In this document: piece by piece, positions 38,341 to 48,611 of the stretch
Numbering within the stretch: the stretch's first letter is position 1
How the letters are laid out: each line of letters starts with the position of its first letter
Source of the DNA: Epiperipatus broadwayi
Lineage: Eukaryota; Onychophora; Udeonychophora; Euonychophora; Peripatidae
Direction of reading: 5' to 3'
Assembly: GCA_028023455.1 (NCBI GenBank)
Contig: JAQFVV010006197.1
Coordinates: forward strand, 19,961,254 to 20,025,253
DNA: 64,000 nucleotides
Made by a program: the position numbers and the translations under genes
Notes under the pieces: model-generated
Told to the model about the DNA's origin: nothing
Databases searched by the model: none
What the model saw: only the letters and a program-made list of their open reading frames with translations

Positions 38341-41300
38341 AATGAAAATAAAAATTGCAGCAATCAATGTCAGGGGTTTGAACTCAACCTCAAAAATTAA
38401 TAAGTTAAAACATTGGATCAAGGATATACAACCATACTTGCTTGGTATACTTGAGACAAAAATTTATGCTGAATTTATGCTGGATCACAAACTGACCCAG
38501 CCAAACATTTAAATACGGAAGGTTTCTGTGCATGCCCCAGAGACTCTTCCTCTCCCTCAGCTGGCACTGGACTCATAATTGCTAGAAATTGCCCATTCAC
38601 AATGTTCGAAATAATTCACATTGACATGAACTTATTAATTGCAACCTTTAACCAAAAAAGCGTAACAATAAATCTGGTTTTTGTATATATGCCTTTACAG
38701 GATAAAAAAATAGACACCATAATTGCAAACATTAATTCAAGGTTAGCTACATTTTCAAACCCAACCGTCTTAATTGGAGATTTTAATTTAAAATATCAGG
38801 AATTTACCCAATGTTGGCTTCATACCACTAATGAGCGGCCAAGGTTTTTTGCCCGATGATGCCATCTCTTTCCACAATAATCGCTTCTCTTCACTTATTG
38901 ATCTGTGCTTTTATTTTATTCTCCAATGCTTCACCACCTTATTGAAATAAAACTAACTCCCTCAACTTTTTCCGATCACTCAGCTCAAATAGTCACAATT
39001 GACTGTGCCCAAATTCAAATATCACCCTTTCCATTTACAAGAACAATAAGAGTTTTACTCCCAGAAACAACCCCTGAATTTCTGTTCTCTGAGACCTACA
39101 TAATGCTAAACAAAATCAAAGATATGACTTTGAATCCAGTCCAGAAAAATCTAGCATTTATGGGAATGTTGTCCTTTAATATCAACCATATAACAAAAAA
39201 ACAACCTCCACCATCAAGACTTTTGTCTCTGGCAGATCAGTTATACCAGAGAATAATCATGATTAACCCATCACACTGCACCCAGCAGTATATATTCAAG
39301 CTTACACATGCATACAATAAAGCATGCAATGAACTCAAAAGCTACCTGAAGATAAAGAAAAGCAAGGTATGCCTAACCAGGCCACACACTTGGACAAGAG
39401 ATTATATAAGATGGGTGCTGGGGAACCAACCAGATGTAAAAGTGCCAATGGCACTATATACAAATAGTGGAACATATGCAGGACACAATATGATTATGCC
39501 AATTTTTGAATATTTTAAAAAGAAATTACAAGAAAAACAACCATATAAAATACCACATAATCTGTTTGGCCCACCAGAGACAAAAACTCCATTCACAAAA
39601 GATCTATTCACAACAAAACTAAATACTATTCAAAATACTTGCCATCCAGGTAGTCCTGGAGTCCCATTGTTTGTATTAAAGCATCTAAGTAAATTCACAA
39701 CAGAATATTTGTGTCAGTTAACAAACCATCTAGCGCAACAAATTCAACCTATGGAGGGTGTCTATCCAATAGCCATAGTACCCTATAATAAAAAGAAAGC
39801 AATTATCCCACCTATTACAGACCTCAGACCAATATCTATGGGACCTTTGCCAATCAAAATTATGGAGAAAATTATTAAAGATGAAATTGAACCATATATA
39901 ATGCCACTTATCTCCGAAGCACAATATGCAAAGAAAAACTCTTCAACAACAGAAGCAGCCTTATTCTTCAAAGCAATTCCAGCCACAGTAAAACAGTGGA
40001 AAAAATACGGACCCATTGTCGTGCAGCTTGACATAGAAGCTGCATTTGACTCAGTCAATATATACAAACTTCTAAAAATGCTAAAAGACACAGAAATTCC
40101 TAGAACACATCTATATATAATTGCTAACCTGCTTCTGAACAGAGAGATCCATATAACTTTAAATGAAAGAAACTCACCATCTTTCACACCCACCAAATCT
40201 ATATCCCAAGGATCCCCTCTTAGTTCACTATTGTTTATATTTTACATCAATCCCCTTATTAAAAGCATACAAAATGCATTTACTGGGATCGAGATACCAG
40301 ACATAACACAGTGCACTACATGCATCGCCTATATGAATGATGTTACCATATTCCTAACATCAAAAAAAAAAAAAATACCGCAACTCCAAAGGATATTACA
40401 AGAATATTCACAAAAATATGAATTAACATTTAATCCGGCAAAAACCACAGCCTGGTCACTATACACTGGTAAACCATGTACATCAATTTACAAATCAAAA
40501 CCAAACTCTTTCCTTGGGTTCCCATTTCATATGGGAATTACAGGAATGAGATGCCATATCCAAAATAAACTTAAAGAAGAAGCCACAAAAATTATAAACT
40601 CCTTGTCCAAGGCATATCTTTCACTATATTCCAAAGTACAGTTAATTAACTAGCTTATCACAAACAAAATAACTTACTATGTACCGGTTATTTCATTCTC
40701 AAAGGGGTTCATTTTAAAACCATATATAATAAACTACTTTGGGCCAGAAAAACAGTAGCAATTTCCACAAAAAACCTTAGCCAACCCTAATAAAAAAATT
40801 GACTTGGCTTGCACAACATCAATATTTTTCATCTACAAAAGTTAAGGAACTCAATAATCACAATACTTGCCAAATACCCAAAAATTAACCACTTGCTAGA
40901 AGTTACTCCAACAGATAGACCACCTCCAAAAGGTTCCTTTTTCACCAACATTATATACCAATGCAAAACCACAGACAAGATTCCAGAGCAGTATTTGCAT
41001 AAGTATTCATACTGGGATATTTATGGTTTAATAAACAGAGAAGCAGATACTAATGTTATACAACCTATGCTAGGAATTAACAACAAGAGACTACTCAAGG
41101 AATATAAAAAATGGGCTCTAGAGGCCAAATACTTTGATTTTATCATGAAAATAAATCTCATTGCCTTGCCAACAACCCACTTTCTTTATCATAAAAGAAT
41201 GTATATATCTATTGACCCCTTCTGTGGACTCTGCCATTGAGCAGAAGAGACACTGGACCACTTTATTTATCAATGTGTAGCACTTAACCAAACATGACAG

Positions 41301-41576
41301 ATGATGTGTAACACCTACAGAAAAATGAGTACAATCATTAACCACATAATAGCTGCTTTTCAGGGAAGATCAATACCTAGCATTAGGGCAGCCACATTTG
41401 TTCTATATGCGTACTGGTGCACCCGATGTACTTTCTTAATTGGCAATAACACCAGACAACACCCAGCTACATTTAGCAACAAACTGCTACACATTCGAAA
41501 TAGAGATAAAATAATAACCAACCCCCACTTGTATGCAGCAACATGGTCATTGTTAAAACAACCATCAATGCTGTGA
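38341..41576 (+). pseudogene. LINE ORF2 (APE endonuclease, reverse transcriptase, C-terminal zinc finger), copy 2
   Basis: The ATG at 38341 gives MKIKIAAINVRGLNS, the APE opening. GILETK follows with the catalytic-type Glu; a shift lies near 38510. Then come VYMPLQDKKID, IGDFN (about 38777) and, after another shift, SDHSAQIV (about 38970). RT runs in one 582-residue frame (38905-40653): LRPISMGPLPIKIMEKI finger, VVQLDIEAAFDSVN with the first catalytic Asp, SQGSPLSSLLFIFYINPL, and a catalytic box reading AYMNDV where YADD is expected. Asn thus replaces an Asp. The remainder (40809-41576) has stops but keeps TPTDRPPP and a zinc-finger-like CGLCH...HFIYQC. The normal role is target nicking and reverse transcription; this copy cannot do it. 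Confidence 0.88.
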
Positions 41577-41672
41577 ATGCTGCAAAGAAAACTATCATAC
41601 AACTAACATTCAAAGTGACATGCGGACAAAACTAAATAAGCTCCTCAAACTTTAGAACTCTGATTATTTTTG

Positions 41673-42008
41673 CTTTTTTATTTTTTATATTGTTATAGTC
41701 CATTAACCACAAAGTGTAACCACTAAATTCATTTATATGTGTTTACCCTAATATTATTCATTGTATGTTAAATTTCAAATTTTCTAGATGTAAACCATTG
41801 AGATCAATAAAGCCTTTATTGAAAAGTAACAACAACAACACTTTTTTATTTTTTATATTGTTATAGTCCATTAACCACAAAGTGTAACCACTAAATTCAT
41901 TTATATGTGTTTACCCTAATATTATTCATTGTATGTTAAATTTCAAATTTTCTAGATGTAAACCATTGAGATCAATAAAGCCTTTATTGAAACGTAACAA
42001 CAACAACA
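41673..42008 (+). repeat. Tandem duplication of the LINE 3' UTR (2 x 168 bp)
   Basis: The segment CTTTTTTATTTTTTATATTG through ATCAATAAAGCCTTTATTG and a short AAC run occurs twice with a period of 168 bases. The copies differ at about one base outside the tail. Each holds a poly-A-type AATAAA and an AAC tail. Confidence 0.93.
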
Positions 42009-42011
42009 ACA

Positions 42012-42065
<54 letters not shown>

Positions 42066-42066
42066 T
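41998..42066. repeat. (AAC)n(AAT)n tail of LINE copy 2
   Basis: AAC units pass into about 17 AAT units directly after the second 3' UTR copy. Copy 1 has the same kind of tail. Confidence 0.93.
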
Positions 42067-42166
42067 CAATTCTTATTTATTATGTGCATTTCAACATTTT
42101 CGCTTTAAAAGAAATACACAAGATTACAAATAAATATACAAAACAAACAAAACATTATTCAATATA

Positions 42167-42385
42167 TAATATAGGGTATATGAGCACAGACTTTCACACC
42201 ACCCACCTCTCTCCACTCTATCTAATAACACTGATACACCTAAACACATATATGCTGAAAAGATAAATAATCACCAATATACGTATTTCATGCTAAACCA
42301 GCAATCATCAGTTGGTCTAGACTATCATCTTTACACACATATATAGTATAAGTGCTCAGATATATATTAAGATAGACTATCCTCA
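42167..42385 (+). repeat. Half copy of the foldback element (left arm plus middle)
   Basis: It runs from AATATAGGGTATATGAGCAC through CACAGACTTTCACACC to CTAAACCAGCAATCATCAG, followed by the middle segment TAAGTGCTCAGATATATATT. It is nearly identical to the left arm at 42635-42777 but lacks the outer ATAACTGAAACAC end and the right arm. Confidence 0.85.
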
Positions 42386-42596
42386 TAGTTTAATGGACAG
42401 GCTTCAATCCACTCCACCCTCCAACTCTTCAACCGTCCACTCAATTGAAAATCTGATGATGGAATGCTCAAAGGCCACCCTGAGGCCGAGATTATTGTCA
42501 CACCCATGTTGACCTAAGGTCAATCTGAAACCCACATGTACAGGACATAATCCATTTAATACATATGCAAGGATGGGCAGACATCTCTATAATGTA

Positions 42597-42983
42597 ATAA
42601 CTGAAACACAGGCTTGTTATATACCTGTGGCTATATATATATAATATAGGGTATATGAGCACAGACTTTCACACCCCCCACCTCTCTCCACTCTATCTAA
42701 TAACACTGATACACCTAAACACATATATGCTGAAAAAATAAATAATCACCAATTTACGTATTTCATGCTAAACCAGATGATAGTCTAGACCAACTGATGA
42801 TTGCTGGTTTAGCATGAAATACGTATATTGGTGATTATTTATCTTTTCAGCATATATGTGTTTAGGTGTATCAGTGTTATTAGATAGAGTGGAGAGAGGT
42901 GGGTGGTGTGAAAGTCTGTGCTCATATACCCTATATTACATATATATAGCCACAGGTATATAACAAGCCTGTGTTTCAGTTAT
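42597..42983. mobile_element. Complete palindromic foldback/MITE element with TA target duplication
   Basis: The two arms (about 42597-42777 and 42802-42983) are nearly perfect inverted copies around a loop of about 25 bases, so a single strand would fold into a hairpin of some 180 pairs. Both ends read ATAACTGAAACAC inward and are flanked by TA (42595-42596 and 42984-42985). A TA duplication fits Tc1/mariner-type transposition. No protein is encoded. Relatives at 11.6, 12.6, 14.7, 42.2, 49.7 and 54.4 kb define a family; the near identity of the arms here indicates the youngest copy. Confidence 0.85.
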
Positions 42984-43065
42984 TATTCAATATAGTAACA
43001 TTAATAAAAATATACAATAAGGAAAATTACAATTCATAATTAAAATATATATAAACACATGTTAT

Positions 43066-45804
43066 CTACAATAGATTCACTTTATTTTTAACATTATTTA
43101 TAAAATAATCACAAAAAACATCAATGTCATTAACTTTTTGATTATATAACTTTTGTAATCTGTTAATGACAGATTTATTTATAAAAGAGTTTTTAGTTTT
43201 ATTAATATTAAAAGTGTACACTTCCCTTAGTGAATGAGAAGGAACACTTAATTCAATTTTGGATATACAATCGTTTACATCAATTTTTCCATCAATCAAC
43301 TTTTTTAAAAATACCATATCTTTAGTTAGTCTTCTTTCAGTTAATATTGTTTTAAGATTTAAATTTTCCCCCTTTATTAGTTTAATAAATCTTTTCTCTA
43401 CATTAGAAATTTTAGACTCAATGTAAGCCAAATCCAAATTCCATATAGAAGATCCATACTCCAATAAAGGTACAACAAGAGAACAGAATAACATGTACTT
43501 TATACAAGGAGATAAGTCTCTGCCAAATCTCAAAATACATCCCATCCGTCTATATGCTTTACTTATAATATATTTTACATGCTCATTAAAATTAAAATTC
43601 TTACAAAATATAAGTCCAAGATCAGAAACAACTTCTTTGTATATAATAACATCTTCATCAATCATGTAATGATAAACAGATCTATCTGTTTTATTGGTAT
43701 AAGAAACAATACATGTTTTACTTATGTTTATTTTTATATTATTAAATTTACACCATTCTTTAAAATAAATAATATCTTTTTGAAGATCAATATGATCATC
43801 ATATGTACTAATTCTTTTAAATAATTTACAATCATCTGCATAGGTAAGTATCATACTTTTTTTAATATTTTGATCAAGATCAAACATAAAAACATTAAAA
43901 AGTAAAGGTGCTAATATTCCACCCTGAGGTACCCCAATTTTATTTTTGAATAACTTAGAGTTAACTTTATCCATATAAATGTAGGAGAATCTATTTTCCA
44001 AATAATTAATAAACCATGCAATCAAATGAGAACTAATTCCCATTAATTTAAGTTTATATATTAGATGATTATGTGCCACATTATCAAATGCTTGTGACAT
44101 ATCAAAATAAATAACATCAAGTTGCTTCTGTTCAGAAAGAGAATGAGCAATATGATCTGATATTACCATTAAATTAGTATCAACAGACCTTCCAGGTACA
44201 AAACCATGTTGATAATTAGGCAAGACCTTAATCATATCTGTAATGATATTATTGTAAATACATCTTTCATAAATCCTAGCAAATGAAGACAGTACCGAAA
44301 TAGGTCTATAATTACATGGATCAGTTCTATTTCCCTTTTTATAAATAGGCACAATCTTAGAGATTTTAAATATATCAGGAACAATGCATCTTTCAATAGA
44401 CAAATTAATTATATAATGCAATGGAATTACCAAACAGTCTGCACAACCCTTAATAATAAAATTAGGAATATTATCATATCCCATAGATGATTTAGATTTA
44501 AGTTTGTTTATGGCATTAAGCACATCAGTAATATTAATTTTATCTACATCAATATTCCAACTTCTTTTATTATCAGACTCAATATTAATCACATCACTTT
44601 CAGTAACATTTGAGTACATATTTGGGAAATGACTAACTAATTCATTCATAGAAGGCTGTATTAAATTATTTTTGTTATTCTTATTCCCAACAATATTTAA
44701 ATTTTTAATATAATTCCAAAACATTTGTGGATTGTGTTTAAAACCATTTTCAATGCTATTTAAATGATTATCATAATCTCTTTTCATAATATTTTTTGTA
44801 TAATCACGCAATGCACTAAATTTCTTATATAATTCTTTATCATTGGCCAATTTATATAATCTATGATACTTATGTTTCCTATTAAGTCCCTTACATAATT
44901 CTTTAGAAAACCATTTAGGATATTTATTATTATGTTGTGAATATCTAACAGGAATATAATAATCCAAACAATTTTGAATTATATCAATAAACTTATTTAC
45001 AGCTTCATTCGGATCATTTTCTACAAAAATTACACTCCAGTCAGTATTCTCCAAGGCTTTATATAGACCATAATAATTACCATGTCTATAATCTTTGAAC
45101 ATACTATTAACAGGTTTTATATGCTCATATGATCCATCTATTATAAATTCCAAAGATGGATGATAAGAATCAGGAGATATAAGAGCCTGATCTGCCAAAT
45201 TACATTTTAGAAAATCAATGGTACTAAATAATAGATCAAGCATTTTACCCTTATCATTAGTAAACCTATTAAACTGATTTAATTTGATTAATTCAACAAA
45301 AATGTTTATTCTAAATAGTTTGTTATTTTTACCAACAGTCTTATTATTACAAATCAAATAATCCGGTTCATTGAAATCACCCACTATAATAACATCATAT
45401 TTGTATTTCACTAAAATATGTTCAACCTCTGTCAAAAATGTATCCATTTCATTATATAAGAGAGTAGGTCTAAAATATAGAGTACCCAATAATATTTTCT
45501 TTTTACTTCTTAAATCTATTTCAACCCAACAGGATTCAATATTATCATCATTAATAATAATTTGAGTATGCCTAATACATTTTTTAACTCCAATCAATGT
45601 ACCACCACCTCTTGTTTCATTTATATATTTTCTATCACATCTGTATAAGCAGTACCTATTATCAAATATATTTAGATTACTCATACCATCATTTAACCAA
45701 GTCTCAGTTAAAATAATAATATCATATTCATGTAATAAGAGTTCAGTCTTAAACTCAATTGTCTTAGTTCTAAGTCCACGTATATTTTGATAATAACAAT
45801 GCAA
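43066..45804 (-). CDS. Jockey-like LINE ORF2: APE endonuclease plus reverse transcriptase (intact frame)
   Basis: 912 residues are open from an ATG at 45804. Residues 1-215 form the APE endonuclease: YYQNIRGLRTK at the start, ILTETWL with the catalytic Glu, a GGGTLIGVK strand, VIIVGDFNEPDY, and a terminal SPDSYHPSLEF box in place of the usual SDHxPL (His kept). A linker follows, then RT at about 450-700: YKKGNRTDPCNYRPISVLS, GFVPGRSVDTN, VIYFDMSQAFDNVAHN with catalytic Asp, GVPQGGILAPLLFNVF, and an unchanged YADD (LTYADDCKLF). A Cys-poor thumb and C-terminal region follow. It nicks target DNA and copies the element's RNA in the nucleus (family knowledge). The length suits Jockey-group ORF2. 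It starts 6 bases past the ORF1 stop, so translation probably relied on reinitiation. With ORF1 broken, this copy can act only in trans. Confidence 0.93.
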   Translation of the reverse strand: MHCYYQNIRGLRTKTIEFKTELLLHEYDIIILTETWLNDGMSNLNIFDNRYCLYRCDRKYINETRGGGTLIGVKKCIRHTQIIINDDNIESCWVEIDLRSKKKILLGTLYFRPTLLYNEMDTFLTEVEHILVKYKYDVIIVGDFNEPDYLICNNKTVGKNNKLFRINIFVELIKLNQFNRFTNDKGKMLDLLFSTIDFLKCNLADQALISPDSYHPSLEFIIDGSYEHIKPVNSMFKDYRHGNYYGLYKALENTDWSVIFVENDPNEAVNKFIDIIQNCLDYYIPVRYSQHNNKYPKWFSKELCKGLNRKHKYHRLYKLANDKELYKKFSALRDYTKNIMKRDYDNHLNSIENGFKHNPQMFWNYIKNLNIVGNKNNKNNLIQPSMNELVSHFPNMYSNVTESDVINIESDNKRSWNIDVDKINITDVLNAINKLKSKSSMGYDNIPNFIIKGCADCLVIPLHYIINLSIERCIVPDIFKISKIVPIYKKGNRTDPCNYRPISVLSSFARIYERCIYNNIITDMIKVLPNYQHGFVPGRSVDTNLMVISDHIAHSLSEQKQLDVIYFDMSQAFDNVAHNHLIYKLKLMGISSHLIAWFINYLENRFSYIYMDKVNSKLFKNKIGVPQGGILAPLLFNVFMFDLDQNIKKSMILTYADDCKLFKRISTYDDHIDLQKDIIYFKEWCKFNNIKINISKTCIVSYTNKTDRSVYHYMIDEDVIIYKEVVSDLGLIFCKNFNFNEHVKYIISKAYRRMGCILRFGRDLSPCIKYMLFCSLVVPLLEYGSSIWNLDLAYIESKISNVEKRFIKLIKGENLNLKTILTERRLTKDMVFLKKLIDGKIDVNDCISKIELSVPSHSLREVYTFNINKTKNSFINKSVINRLQKLYNQKVNDIDVFCDYFINNVKNKVNLL

Positions 45805-45810
45805 TGATTG

Positions 45811-46437
45811 CTATTTATTAGACAACTTAATAGAAGTCTCTTCTAAATTTATATCTTTTGCTTTTGCTTGCCTACTATTCTCACTATCATAATCATCCAG
45901 CAAAATATTTTCATTTACTTTTTCAGCATCATTATTATAATTTAATGCTATATCCTGTACGATGTCGTCAGCATCACCTCTTAAAGATTTCAAGTTTCCA
46001 TAAAAAGGTAATATTATAGCCTGATCAGGCCAAATATCTCCGGTATTCACTTTATCTGTATCACATTCATATACAGACAAATAAAAAGAAGAATATTTTT
46101 TAGATTTAGTATTTAATTTATAGCATACAGTATTAATATGCAACGTATTTTTTAAATATTCAATAATATTTTGCGCAGTAGTTTCATTATTCATTTTAGT
46201 CAAGAAGAACTTTTTAAATTTCATTTTAATTTTAACTGCTTTTAAAATATGATTGGCTTGATTGCCTATAACAGGTGTAATATTTAGATTTTTAACATTT
46301 TTTTGTTTATTTTTTTTATAAACTACAGTTTTGAAGCCTTCATTTTTTTCATTACTATTATCTTTTAAACAAGAAGCATATGACTTGTTTAACGTCTTAT
46401 CTTCAGAATAAATCTGCACTGATTCATTAGTTTCAAT
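45811..46437 (-). pseudogene. Jockey-like LINE ORF1, C-terminal part (downstream of insertion)
   Basis: About 208 open residues continue the ORF1 frame beyond the nested insertion. They contain a long Lys-rich linker, then KKFFLTKMNNETTAQNIIEYL and SSFYLSV, a fold-like block followed by a DIWPDQAIILPFYG strand. This is typical of the C-terminal domain of PHD-containing Jockey ORF1 proteins. The tail is acidic. There is no native ATG at the left break, because translation would have entered from the N-terminal part. The role in the family is RNA and particle binding. Confidence 0.78.
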
Positions 46438-47755
46438 AATAATTTATTATTTCTAATGTATACAGTGATGTGTAATCATACAATTGGGGTTTACATTGTT
46501 GTTCTAACTATCTTGTTATTTCCGTTTGGGTTCTGATGAGTCTATGTTGCCCAATATGGTGTGAACATTAGATCTTTCACATATTTGTTATCTGATTGTT
46601 CCCCCCCCCCTTTTGCCTTGTTGTTAGTTTGGCATATTGTATAATGTCCAAGTGTCTTCAAATGTTTTCGACGATGCCAGGAGTTGGTCTCTCTTCTGGA
46701 TTTTAATCATTGTTTTGGAAAAAACCTGTTTTATATTAGGTTGTGGGTGTTCCATGATTAGTTTACAACATGTAACCCATATGGCATAGTTCAAAAACAC
46801 CGAGAGACGTATTATTGGATAGGTTTTAGTATTGATACTATCTTTCAGAGATGAAATCAGTTGGAAATCTATCTTGGTGTTGGAGAGTATGATTTCTCGG
46901 ATCACTCTGAATCCCATACATTGTGAGAAAAGGTGTTCCAATGTCTCATTGCTGTTCATGCAAATGCTGCAAGTAGAGTCTATGTTGTGACCACATTTGT
47001 AAAAGAGGAAGTGATTAGTAGGTAGTCCATTAATGTTGCATTTAATGAGAAAGCCTAATTATTTGGCCTCTAGACTCCATCTTTTAAAGTTGGATACCAG
47101 TTTCTGATTATTGTAATAAAATGTGTTGATTTTAGGATGTAAGATTGGATGGAGGATTGTGTATGCTTGCCATAATGATATTTTAGAATTGAATGTGGAG
47201 TCATTTATTGGGCAGTGCTGTTTGATAAAGCTTGTGTTTCTAGTGATCCATGTTTGTCTGTCTGGTGGGGGTCGGTCAGTGGGTGTTACCTTTTGAAGGA
47301 AAGTTTTTTGGAGAATTGTGTTAAAACCATATGATGCTACCAAGTTGTGTATGACATTGTGGGTTTTTTGGTAAATCAATGCCTGAATGGAGTGGAGAGC
47401 TAGACCATTTAGCTTCCTTGGTCGCTGAGTGCCTTTGAGGCTGATCGCGGCCGTTTTACCTTTCCAGAAAAGCCTTGAGCACAAGCCATTTATTTTATTT
47501 ATGAAGCTTTTGTTGCATTTGATAAATGGAAGAAAGTATGTTATTTTTGGCATCACATTCATGTTAATTAGTGCTACCTTGCCAGGGAGGGAAAGGTAGA
47601 CTTGTAACAAGGAAGTGATGAATTTGTTTGTTGTTTCTAGGATGTTATCCTGAATCTCTTCGGTCATTGCTGTGGTAGATTTGAATATGGGAAACCCAAG
47701 ATATCTATGTGGCTTGGCAGAGAAGAGGGTGTTAATTTTCTTTCCTAGATCTAGT
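46438..47755 (-). mobile_element. Nested 5'-truncated LINE insertion of another family
   Basis: On the minus strand this begins within the RT thumb (PHRYLGFPIF near 47700) and ends in a 3' UTR with an AATAATAAATTATT tail near 46440. It is related to the family at 36.6-42.1 kb (shared TPTDRPPP, WSLEAK and zinc-finger words) but of another subfamily. Its composition is clearly less AT-rich than the host LINE. It interrupts the Jockey ORF1. I could not see a target duplication at the borders. Confidence 0.85.
46624..47700 (-). pseudogene. C-terminal part of LINE ORF2 (nested copy), one in-frame stop
   Basis: One continuous frame runs from the RT thumb through YLSLPGKVALINMNVMPKI, TPTDRPPPDRQTW and RWSLEAK. 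It meets a single TAA at 47059-47061 and continues in the same frame through IKCNINGLPTNHFLFYK and a zinc-finger-like CSICMNSNETLEHLFSQC (C-x2-C-x8-H-x4-C), ending at 46624. Apart from this stop there is no shift, so it is a fairly young copy. The upstream RT palm and endonuclease are missing through 5' truncation. Confidence 0.82.
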
Positions 47756-48553
47756 AGATATAGTAGAATTCAAAATGCTATTATCTGAAGATTTATTTAT
47801 TTTGTTTTCTTGTTTTTCAACATTAAACACTTTACTTTTTTGTTTATTTGACTTAAAGCTAGATTTGTCTAATGACTTTTGAGATTTACCCATTGTTTCC
47901 TCAGCATTTCCGTTCTCCTTAAATAAGAGGGGGAAATCAGAATCCACAGCAATAAAATCTCCAGCATGACTATTTTTAGCAATGTAATTTTCATTAATAA
48001 TTTTAGCTTCAATAATATCATTATTAATACCCAAACCATTATCAAACACTTTCTTATTCAATAAAATATTTTTCATTTTAATATTTTCTTCTTTTAATAA
48101 TCTAATTTCAGTAGATAAATCCGTAACAATATTCAAAATGCTTTGCACTAAAATAAACGTTTTTTGACACGGTAAACAATTAGTATCCATGGTTGTTAAT
48201 GTTTTCTTTTCATTATTTATAATTTCTAAATCAACTTCTGTTGATTTATTATTACTATTACCTTCTACTTCAAGATTTTGTTCTATTGTAGTTTTCAATT
48301 TTTCTAAATCAATTTGTCCAGACGGTATTTTCAAAAATTGAGCACAATCCTCCATTTCAACTACTTCGTTAGTATTTAAATACAAACATTTTTTACATAT
48401 ATAATCTAGTAATCCATCCACATTTTTTGGCAAATCTGCTAAATGAGATTTTATACAAGTTAAATGAAACTTATTTTTACAATTTATACATATAATTCTG
48501 TGTTGTTTTCCAAAAATTAAGTTGCTGCAGTTAGCACATGGCGTTCCACCCAT
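47756..48553 (-). pseudogene. Jockey-like LINE ORF1, N-terminal part with PHD-like finger
   Basis: Starting at ATG 48553 the protein opens MGGTPCANCSNLIF. The first 50 residues hold a C4HC3-like zinc finger (CANC, then CINC, H and C of FHLTC, then CKKC), a PHD-type domain. A linker and a short coiled-coil-like stretch (STEIRLLKEENIKMKNILL) at about residue 140-160 follow, then a Lys/Ser-rich segment. The frame runs into the nested insertion and stops at 47732. An upstream extension of poly-Ile in the same frame is only translated microsatellite, so I chose the ATG at 48553. The second part is at 45811-46437. Confidence 0.83.
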
Positions 48554-48565
48554 AGCAGGTCCGCA

Positions 48566-48611
48566 GATGATGATGATGATGATGATAATAATAATAATAA
48601 TAATAATAATA
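48566..48611. repeat. Trinucleotide microsatellite (GAT)n(AAT)n at LINE 5' end
   Basis: GATGAT units pass into AAT units immediately upstream, in the minus sense, of the Jockey ORF1 start. It may be part of the target site or of the LINE's 5' UTR. Confidence 0.9.

Larger units (their letters stand above)
36572..42066 (+). mobile_element. Near full-length LINE (copy 2), two-ORF APE-type non-LTR retrotransposon
   Basis: The order is a GC-richer 5' UTR (36572-36789), ORF1 with RRM-like region, zinc knuckle and AT-hook, ORF2 with APE endonuclease, RT and C-terminal zinc finger, a duplicated 3' UTR, then an (AAC)n(AAT)n tail. Both ORFs carry frameshifts and stops, so the copy is inactive, yet most blocks are readable. 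The APE endonuclease and C-x2-C...H-x4-C finger place it in the I/R1/L1-Tx1 broad group. I cannot fix the clade by eye. Copies 1 (35.0 kb) and the 8.3-kb fragment are relatives. Confidence 0.85.

Noticed and set aside
39402-40196. Minus-strand open frames opposite the LINE reverse transcriptase
   Set aside because: They are shadows of the plus-strand RT frame; the plus frame has the family motifs.
42597-42983. Palindrome as an assembly or cloning artefact
   Set aside because: Related diverged copies with the same arms occur at other positions and TA flanks the ends, so it is a real element; only the near identity of the arms needs long-read support.
43579-45565. Plus-strand frames within the Jockey ORF2
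   Set aside because: They are antisense shadows of the intact 912-residue ORF2.
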